64,000 nt of DNA, from positions 1,798,001-1,862,000 of the forward strand of contig CP121688.1 in the NCBI GenBank assembly GCA_038396625.1, given 5' to 3'. Source of the stretch: G038396625 sp038396625 (GTDB lineage Bacteria > Bacillota > Clostridia > Peptostreptococcales > Thermotaleaceae). Positions 58,323-64,000 of this stretch are shown in pieces. How positions within the stretch are numbered: the first letter of the stretch is position 1; every line of letters begins with the position of its first letter. A program made the position numbers and the translations under genes. The notes below the pieces were generated by a model, which was not told the DNA's origin, did not search any database, and saw only the letters and a list, made by a program, of their open reading frames with translations.

Positions 58323-59093
58323 ATGTTGGTGAAGCATATAAAAAAGAATGATACCATTTTTATTGGAATGCTTTTTGCTTTATTATTTGCTTTTATGTTG
58401 ACCGCATTTTTAGGTCTATATTTAGCTCGATCAAGCAGTCTTGTATTATATAAATTAATTTTGAATATAATAGTATTAGCAGCTATTTTAGGAAGTATTT
58501 ATGTTTTTTTCAATGCAATGATTGTTATTCAACTATTAAAAGGAAAAAAAGTTTCAATGCTTCTTAGAAAAAGCTTACAATTTTCATTAGGTTTTTTATA
58601 TCCTAATACAATCAGTCTTTCTCGATTGTTTGGTCTAGATAAAAATAAGATAAGGGCAGTTTTTTCTAAATTGAATAATCAATTGATTTTGTCATCACAA
58701 ATTCAAGTAAAAGCTGAAGAAATTTTAGTGTTATTGCCTCATTGTCTTCAAAAATCTAGTTGTCCACATAAAATTACATGTAATATCCATAACTGTAAAA
58801 GATGTGGATTATGTGATATTGACAAATTGATTAGCATAAGGGATAGATATAATGTTAAGGTTGTTGTAGTAACTGGAGGTACATTAGCTAGAAAAATCAT
58901 TAAAGACATACAACCGAAAGCGATTATTGCAGTTGCTTGTGAACGAGATTTAAGTAGTGGCATTTTAGAGGTTAAGCATATACCTGTTATAGGTATTTTG
59001 AATGAAAGACCGGAAGGACCTTGTGTCAATACAAAAGTAGACGTAAAAAAGATTGAGGAGACGATAGAATACTTCATAGGCAAGGAGGAATAG
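58323..59093 (+). CDS. DUF116 domain membrane protein
   Basis: A 256-residue protein with two N-terminal membrane segments (about 12-36 and 43-68) and a cytoplasmic DUF116 domain (about 110-250). The domain is rich in cysteines: HCLQKSSCPHK, CNIHNCKRCGLCDI, and VACERDLSSG with PEGPCVNT. These are suitable for an iron-sulfur cluster or zinc, but no function is established. The family commonly lies between fmt and rsmB in Clostridia. I use ATG 58323 with TGGGTGA upstream; an in-frame TTG at 58305 overlaps fmt. Confidence 0.88.
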   Translation: MLVKHIKKNDTIFIGMLFALLFAFMLTAFLGLYLARSSSLVLYKLILNIIVLAAILGSIYVFFNAMIVIQLLKGKKVSMLLRKSLQFSLGFLYPNTISLSRLFGLDKNKIRAVFSKLNNQLILSSQIQVKAEEILVLLPHCLQKSSCPHKITCNIHNCKRCGLCDIDKLISIRDRYNVKVVVVTGGTLARKIIKDIQPKAIIAVACERDLSSGILEVKHIPVIGILNERPEGPCVNTKVDVKKIEETIEYFIGKEE

Positions 59094-59095
59094 TC

Positions 59096-59791
59096 ATGTT
59101 TTACTCACCCGTTTATGGCTTTCAAGGAGGTTTCATCCTTTTAATTCCTGCAATTCTCTTTGCAATGTATGCGCAAGCAAAAATCAGAAGTACGTTTAGC
59201 AAATATTTAAATGTAAGGAATGTAGGAGGGTATACAGGAGCTCAAGTTGCTAGAATGATTTTAGATAGAAATGGTCTAAAAGATATATCTATTGAGCATA
59301 TTGGAGGATACTTATCAGATCATTATGACCCTAGACAAAGAGTACTAAGGTTATCACCCCAAGTATACAATGGGACTTCTGTGGCATCCATTAGTGTGGC
59401 TGCCCACGAAGCTGGACATGCAATGCAGCATGGTGAAGGATATGTACCTTTGAACTTACGTAATATGATTGCACCTATTGCAAGTTTTGGGTCTAGAATG
59501 GTATGGTTTTTAGTGTTTGCAGGATTTATATTAGATATGACGGCGTTGATTGATGTAGGGATTTTATTCTATTTGGCAGCCGTAATTTTTCAAGTAATTA
59601 CGTTACCAGTGGAATTCAATGCTAGTCATAGGGCAATGGAGCAATTAGAAATGAATGGGGTAATTGCTTCTCAAGAGATGAAACCAGCCAAAAAAGTTTT
59701 AGATGCTGCAGCGCTTACATATGTAGCTGCAATGGCAGTGTCTATTGCTCAGTTGTTTAGGCTGATATTACTGAGAAATAGCAGAGATTAA
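59096..59791 (+). CDS. Zinc metallopeptidase, YugP family membrane protein
   Basis: A 231-residue membrane protein with a zinc-peptidase motif HEAGH (104-108) in AAHEAGHAMQHGEGY. One membrane segment is at the N-terminus (about 10-27), two are in the middle (about 125-165), and one is near the end (about 205-222). The third ligand may be in the EFNASHRAMEQL segment. YugP-type proteases are widespread in Firmicutes; substrates are unknown. It lies two bases after DUF116, so it is cotranscribed. Confidence 0.9.
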   Translation: MFYSPVYGFQGGFILLIPAILFAMYAQAKIRSTFSKYLNVRNVGGYTGAQVARMILDRNGLKDISIEHIGGYLSDHYDPRQRVLRLSPQVYNGTSVASISVAAHEAGHAMQHGEGYVPLNLRNMIAPIASFGSRMVWFLVFAGFILDMTALIDVGILFYLAAVIFQVITLPVEFNASHRAMEQLEMNGVIASQEMKPAKKVLDAAALTYVAAMAVSIAQLFRLILLRNSRD

Positions 59792-59792
59792 C

Positions 59793-59816
59793 AATGCACC
59801 CTTATAAGGGTGCATT
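59793..59816 (+). terminator. Perfect 24-bp palindrome before rsmB
   Basis: AATGCACCCTTA is followed directly by its reverse complement. A hairpin with a TTATAA loop can form, with TTCCTTTAT downstream. It is probably a weak terminator or processing site. Confidence 0.55.
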
Positions 59817-59843
59817 CCTTTATGCGATAAGAGGGAGGAAATT

Positions 59844-61187
59844 ATGGAGCCAATAAATGCTAGAAAATATGCGTTGGATATCTTGATGGATATAGAAAAA
59901 AATAAGGCGTTTTCCAATATTGCAATTAATAGGCAATTGAAGGGGCAGGAAATAGTCCCAATGGATAGACGATTTGTAACAGAATTGGTTTATGGTGTGT
60001 TAGAAAATAAACTATATTTAGATTTTATTATTGGAGCATTTTCAAAAATTAAAATAAAAAAAATAAACAAAGTGGTATTGAATATATTACGGATGGGACT
60101 ATATCAAATGATATACCTTGATAAAATACCTGAATTTGCAGCAGTAAATGAGAGTGTAAAATTAGTTAAAAAGATGGATTATAGAGCTACAGCTTTTGTA
60201 AATGGGATACTAAGAAACTATTTAAGAAATAAAGAAAAAGTAAAAATGCCTACATTGCAAGCACAACCCATAGAACATCTATCTATTAAATATTCCCATC
60301 CTACATGGATGGTGGAGAGATGGCTAAAACAATTTGGTCAGGATTTTACAGAATCCATGCTTAAAGCCAATAATGAAACACCTAAACTTACCATTCGTAC
60401 CAATACCTTAAAAATTACAAGGGAAGCATTGATTGAGCACTTACAAAATGAAGGAATTCAAGCTTCAAAAGGAATATATATAGATGAAGCTATATATATT
60501 GAGAATATTGGGAATTTACAAGAATGGGAAAGTTTCCATAAAGGACTGTTTCAAATTCAAGATGAAAGCTCAATGTGTGTTGCACATGTAATGGATCCTA
60601 AGCCAGGGGAACTGATTGTGGATGTGTGTGCTGCACCAGGAGGAAAGACGACGCATATAGCACAATTAATGGAAAATAAAGGACGTATATTGGCTAGGGA
60701 CATATATGATCATAAATTAAAACTTATTGACGACAATGCTTTGAGATTAGGGATCGATGTGATTAAGACAATGCGTTTTAATGCAAAAGCATTAGACCAT
60801 AGTCTTTTAGAAAAAGCAGACAGAGTACTTGTGGATGCACCTTGTTCAGGATTGGGAATTATAAGAAGAAAGCCAGAATTGAAATACAATAAATGTCCAG
60901 ACGATATAGAAGACATTACCATGCTACAGCTCGAAATATTAAATAACGCAAGTAAATATGTAAAGGAAGATGGAATACTCGTTTATAGTACATGTACTAT
61001 TGAAAAAGAAGAAAATATAGGTGTAGTTGAAAAATTTATTGAGCAGAATAGAAATTTCGAAATCTTAGATGTAAATGATGTGCTCCCTAAAACATTAAGA
61101 AGCAAAGAAAAATATTTACAACTATATCCGAATATTCATGGAATGGATGGTTTCTTTATCTGTAAATTTAAAAAGAAATATTCATAA
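59844..61187 (+). CDS. rsmB: 16S rRNA (cytosine(967)-C(5))-methyltransferase
   Basis: RsmB methylates C967 of 16S rRNA. The 447-residue protein has an N-terminal NusB-like RNA-binding domain (about 1-140, ARKYALDILMDIEKNKAF, DRRFVTELVYGVLENK) and a C-terminal methyltransferase domain. The latter holds VDVCAAPGGKTTHIA for SAM binding, DAPCSGLGIIRRKPELKY, and the catalytic cysteine in YSTCTIEKEEN. The gene is followed, after a promoter, by the phosphatase gene; rlmN, which often lies between them, is absent. Confidence 0.96.
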   Translation: MEPINARKYALDILMDIEKNKAFSNIAINRQLKGQEIVPMDRRFVTELVYGVLENKLYLDFIIGAFSKIKIKKINKVVLNILRMGLYQMIYLDKIPEFAAVNESVKLVKKMDYRATAFVNGILRNYLRNKEKVKMPTLQAQPIEHLSIKYSHPTWMVERWLKQFGQDFTESMLKANNETPKLTIRTNTLKITREALIEHLQNEGIQASKGIYIDEAIYIENIGNLQEWESFHKGLFQIQDESSMCVAHVMDPKPGELIVDVCAAPGGKTTHIAQLMENKGRILARDIYDHKLKLIDDNALRLGIDVIKTMRFNAKALDHSLLEKADRVLVDAPCSGLGIIRRKPELKYNKCPDDIEDITMLQLEILNNASKYVKEDGILVYSTCTIEKEENIGVVEKFIEQNRNFEILDVNDVLPKTLRSKEKYLQLYPNIHGMDGFFICKFKKKYS

Positions 61188-61194
61188 AAGCACA

Positions 61195-61223
61195 TCTACA
61201 ATGGGTAATGAATGTGATATAAT
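61195..61223 (+). promoter_or_regulatory. Promoter for stp-prkC
   Basis: TCTACA (61195-61200), 17 bases, TATAAT (61218-61223) with an extended TG (TGATATAAT). The start would be near 61230. Confidence 0.6.
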
Positions 61224-61282
61224 AAAGCTTGTATAAAAATTTTGTTTATGAGAGCAAATGTACTGATTTGTGGGGTGATGAA

Positions 61283-62014
61283 ATGCAAATAGGAGCCTAT
61301 TCTCATATTGGACAAGTTAGAGAAATAAATGAGGATGCATACTATATATCTAGTAATGCTTTAAATTTATTTATCGTGGCAGATGGTATGGGAGGACATA
61401 ATGCAGGAGAAGTTGCAAGTAATGTGGCAATAAGTTCTATTAAAAATTTTATGGAACAAAATATGGATAAGTATATAGATAAAGAAGATAAAACAATTTG
61501 CAAAATTTTAAAAGAAGCTATTTTAGAAGCAAATCATAAGATATTTTTAAAATCCAAAGAAGAAGAAAGCTGTCAAGGTATGGGCACTACGTTGACAGTA
61601 GCCCTTATATTATCAAAAGTGTACGTAGGACATGTAGGAGACAGTAGAGCATATATAATACAAAGAGATGATATTTTACAAATTACTCAAGATCATTCAC
61701 TTGTAGCAGAATTAGTTAGGAATGGAAGTATTACTGAAAATGAAGCAAAAAATCATCCGCAAAGAAATATGATAACACGCGCATTAGGGACTGATGAAAA
61801 TGTAACAATAGATATATATACTCTAGATCTTAAAAAAGATGATACTATTGTGTTATGTACAGATGGCTTATCAAATGCTATTGAAGCAAATGAGATAAAG
61901 AATACTGTCATGGATTGTGATAATATGCAATATGCTTGTGAACATCTTGTGGCATTAGCTAATGAAAGAGGAGGCCATGACAATATAACCGTGATTGCTA
62001 TAAAGAATAGATAA
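61283..62014 (+). CDS. stp: PP2C-type serine/threonine phosphatase (PrpC/Stp)
   Basis: A 243-residue PP2C-family phosphatase that reverses PrkC phosphorylation. The metal-binding motifs are in order: VREINEDAYY, VADGMGGHNAGE, VGHVGDSRAYII, LCTDGLSNAIE and GGHDNITVI. The start is ATG 61283 with GGGGTGATG at 61272-61280; an in-frame upstream start at 61229 lies on the promoter start point and would add 18 unlikely residues. prkC follows after 22 bases. Confidence 0.95.
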   Translation: MQIGAYSHIGQVREINEDAYYISSNALNLFIVADGMGGHNAGEVASNVAISSIKNFMEQNMDKYIDKEDKTICKILKEAILEANHKIFLKSKEEESCQGMGTTLTVALILSKVYVGHVGDSRAYIIQRDDILQITQDHSLVAELVRNGSITENEAKNHPQRNMITRALGTDENVTIDIYTLDLKKDDTIVLCTDGLSNAIEANEIKNTVMDCDNMQYACEHLVALANERGGHDNITVIAIKNR

Positions 62015-62036
62015 AAAGAGGAATCGAGGTGAAAAA

Positions 62037-63977
62037 ATGATAGGAAAAATATTAGGTAATAGATACGAAATAATTGAAAAAATTGGTGGAGGAGGTATGG
62101 CTTTAGTATACAAAGCCAAATGCCAACTTTTAAATAGATACGTTGCTGTAAAGATATTAAGACCAGAATTTACAAGCGATGAAGATTTTATTAGTGAATT
62201 TAAGAAAGAATCTCAAGCAGCTGCCAGTTTATCACATCCGAACATTGTGAATATCTATGATGTAGGAAATGAAGAAAACGATATTTATTATATTGTAATG
62301 GAATATGTAAAAGGAAAGACACTCAAACAAATTATTAAAAGTAAAGGGTATCTTGATCCAAATGAAACCATAAATATTGGAAAACAAATTGCGCTAGCAC
62401 TACAGCATGCTCACAATAATCATATTGTTCATAGAGATATAAAGCCACATAATATTCTTATAACAGATGATGGAAGAGTGAAAGTTACAGATTTTGGAAT
62501 TGCAAGGGCTGTTACGTCTTCTACTGTTACAAATACAGGGAATGTAATAGGTTCTGTACATTATTTTTCACCAGAGCAAGCACGTGGTGGATATATAGAT
62601 GAAAAATCTGATTTATATTCTCTCGGAATCGTTCTTTATGAAATGGCAACAGGGAAAGTTCCCTTTGAAGGAGAGAGTCCAATTTCTATTGCATTAAAAC
62701 ATATTCATGAGGAAATAGCACCGCCATCTTTAATCAACAAGGATATTCCCAAAGCATTAGAAGATATTATCCTAAAAGCTACGCAGAAAGACCAAAGCAA
62801 ACGATATACTGATACCAAAGAAATTTATGAAGATCTTAACGAAGCTTTACAGCATCCTATGGGAGATTTTGTAAAAATTATTGAGGATGACGATTGTCCT
62901 ACTCAAGTTATTCCAGTTATTAAAGATGAAGATATAGACATAAAAGATAGCATGGTTAAAGATATTAAACCTAGCAAAAAGAAAAATCATGCAATTATAT
63001 GGGGAGCAGTTGCAACTGCATTTATCTTGGCACTTATTTTCACAGGAAGTATATTCTACTTTAAAGATAAGTTTATTCCAACAGAAAAAGAAGTACCTAA
63101 TTTCGTAGGAAAACCTTACGAAGAAGCGAAAAGCAATTTAGAAAACTTAGGATTTAAAGTGGAATTAGCTTCTGAACAAAATAGTTCTCAATATAATAAG
63201 GGCTATGTCATCTCTCAAGATCCTGCAGATGGAACAAAACTTAAACCGGGATATCCTATCAAACTTATCGTTAGTAAAGGACCTAAGATGGTACCAGTCC
63301 CTACCTTTATTAATGAAAATATTAAGGATATCGATATCCTCTTAGAAAATGCAAATTTAGAAGAGGGGGACGTTAAATACGATTATAGTTCGCTGCCTAT
63401 TGGAATAATCATTGATCAAAGTCCTAAAAAAGGAAAAGAAGTACCTGAAAATACGGCCATTGATTTGGTGGTTAGTCAAGGACCAGAAATTAGAACGATT
63501 TTAATGCCAGATTTAGTAGAAAAAAATGTTGATGATGCAAAGCGAGATATCGAAACTTCTGGATTAATAGTAGGTGATATTAATCATGACTTTAGTGATG
63601 ATGTGGAGAAAAACAAGGTAATTTCTCAAAGTATTAAAGCTGGAACAGAGATAGAAGAAAATAAAGTGATCCATTTAGTGGTAAGTAAAGGACCTAAAGA
63701 GATACAACAGCCTTCTGAAGAAAATGAATTACAAATGAATTCCGTGTCTTTCCCATTATATTTTGATCAAGCAAAGCAAGAAGAATTTGTTTTAAAACTT
63801 GTGAAAATCCAAAATGGTGTTTCAACGGTTATTTATAATCAAGTACGTCAAAAATCAGAAAGTGGGAAAAGAATAACCATTAAAGGAAGAGATAAGGCGA
63901 CTATTGAAATTTATTTTGACGATGTGTTGATAGCAGATAAAATCATAGATTTTGAAACGGGGAACATATATGATTAA
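62037..63977 (+). CDS. prkC: PASTA-domain serine/threonine protein kinase PrkC
   Basis: A membrane Ser/Thr kinase that senses peptidoglycan fragments or lipid II through external PASTA domains. The kinase domain (about 1-270) has the glycine loop IGGGGMALVY, Lys39 in VAVKIL, the catalytic HRDIKPHN (Asp134), DFG, and SPEQARG. After a cytoplasmic linker comes one transmembrane segment (about 322-344). Three PASTA repeats follow (about 352-420, 420-488, 489-556), then a distinct domain of about 85 residues. The length is 646. The last eight bases overlap the next gene. Confidence 0.96.
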   Translation: MIGKILGNRYEIIEKIGGGGMALVYKAKCQLLNRYVAVKILRPEFTSDEDFISEFKKESQAAASLSHPNIVNIYDVGNEENDIYYIVMEYVKGKTLKQIIKSKGYLDPNETINIGKQIALALQHAHNNHIVHRDIKPHNILITDDGRVKVTDFGIARAVTSSTVTNTGNVIGSVHYFSPEQARGGYIDEKSDLYSLGIVLYEMATGKVPFEGESPISIALKHIHEEIAPPSLINKDIPKALEDIILKATQKDQSKRYTDTKEIYEDLNEALQHPMGDFVKIIEDDDCPTQVIPVIKDEDIDIKDSMVKDIKPSKKKNHAIIWGAVATAFILALIFTGSIFYFKDKFIPTEKEVPNFVGKPYEEAKSNLENLGFKVELASEQNSSQYNKGYVISQDPADGTKLKPGYPIKLIVSKGPKMVPVPTFINENIKDIDILLENANLEEGDVKYDYSSLPIGIIIDQSPKKGKEVPENTAIDLVVSQGPEIRTILMPDLVEKNVDDAKRDIETSGLIVGDINHDFSDDVEKNKVISQSIKAGTEIEENKVIHLVVSKGPKEIQQPSEENELQMNSVSFPLYFDQAKQEEFVLKLVKIQNGVSTVIYNQVRQKSESGKRITIKGRDKATIEIYFDDVLIADKIIDFETGNIYD

Positions 63978-64000
63978 AGGCATCATTACCAAAGGTATAG
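63970..64000 (+). CDS. rsgA: Ribosome small-subunit GTPase RsgA, first codons only
   Basis: A new frame begins with ATG at 63970, overlapping the end of prkC by eight bases, with GGGGAA at 63958-63963 as ribosome binding site. The ten visible codons read MIKGIITKGI, which resembles the N-terminus of RsgA (YloQ). In Bacillus rsgA follows prkC directly. The call rests on these few residues and the gene order; the rest lies outside the window. Confidence 0.6.
   Translation, partial: MIKGIITKGI

Noticed and set aside
1..64000. Mobile elements, prophage, CRISPR, restriction or other defence systems
   Set aside because: No transposase, integrase, terminal inverted repeats, spaced direct repeats or nuclease-helicase modules were seen; the window is core chromosome.

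Overview
The window is a continuous chromosomal segment from a low-GC, endospore-forming Firmicute of the class Clostridia. The evidence is the AT-rich sequence, strong AGGAGG-type ribosome binding sites, frequent TTG and GTG starts, sporulation genes (spoIIGA, sigE, sigG, spoIVA, a Spo0E-like gene, ylmC, a YIEGIA-family gene, yteA), and a MurE with the DNPR motif typical of meso-diaminopimelate cell walls. I cannot name the species. All but one of the protein genes lie on the plus strand. There is no insertion sequence, prophage, CRISPR array or other mobile element that I can support.

Layout. 1-2000: the end of an M16 peptidase, lgt, and a small Spo0E-like gene. 2100-19400: the division and cell wall (dcw) cluster mraZ-rsmH-ftsL-spoVD-murE-murF-mraY-murD-ftsW-murG, then murA-ftsQ-DUF881-DUF881-sbp and ftsZ, with no ftsA. 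19400-24030: spoIIGA-sigE-sigG, ylmC, nrdR, pgeF. 24050-31080: a phosphate regulon (phoP-phoR, pstS, pstCAB, phoU) with two apparent Pho boxes. 31200-38660: a YIEGIA pair, a DUF512 radical-SAM gene, der, plsY, gpsA, spoIVA. 38740-38915: a solitary tRNA-Pro. 39000-43670: an unknown membrane protein, a HlyD-like protein, then ylmE-sepF-ylmG-ylmH-divIVA. 44000-48900: mtnN, a short DAHP synthase, a DUF5665 protein, yteA, lspA, rluD, pyrR. 48927-50714: rqcH on the minus strand. 51000-64000: yicC-remA-gmk-rpoZ-coaBC, priA-def-fmt-DUF116-metallopeptidase, rsmB, stp-prkC and the first codons of rsgA.

How the genes work together. The dcw cluster makes the peptidoglycan precursor lipid II and the division ring. 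spoIIGA, sigE and sigG supply mother-cell and forespore sigma factors, and spoIVA lays the base of the spore coat. SepF, DivIVA, YlmG and YlmH act in septum placement and membrane organisation. Stp and PrkC form a phosphatase/kinase pair with extracellular PASTA sensors. The Pho block senses and imports phosphate. Promoter and operator signals visible in the sequence fit this: tandem 10-bp MraZ repeats before mraZ, a long-spacer Spo0A-type promoter before spoIIGA, a sigma-F/G-type promoter before sigG, and 11-bp-phased TTAACA repeats before pstS and again before pstC.

I looked for an undescribed system and did not find a clear one. The least explained parts are the unknown membrane protein and HlyD-like protein next to the ylmE-sepF-divIVA genes, and the YIEGIA pair.
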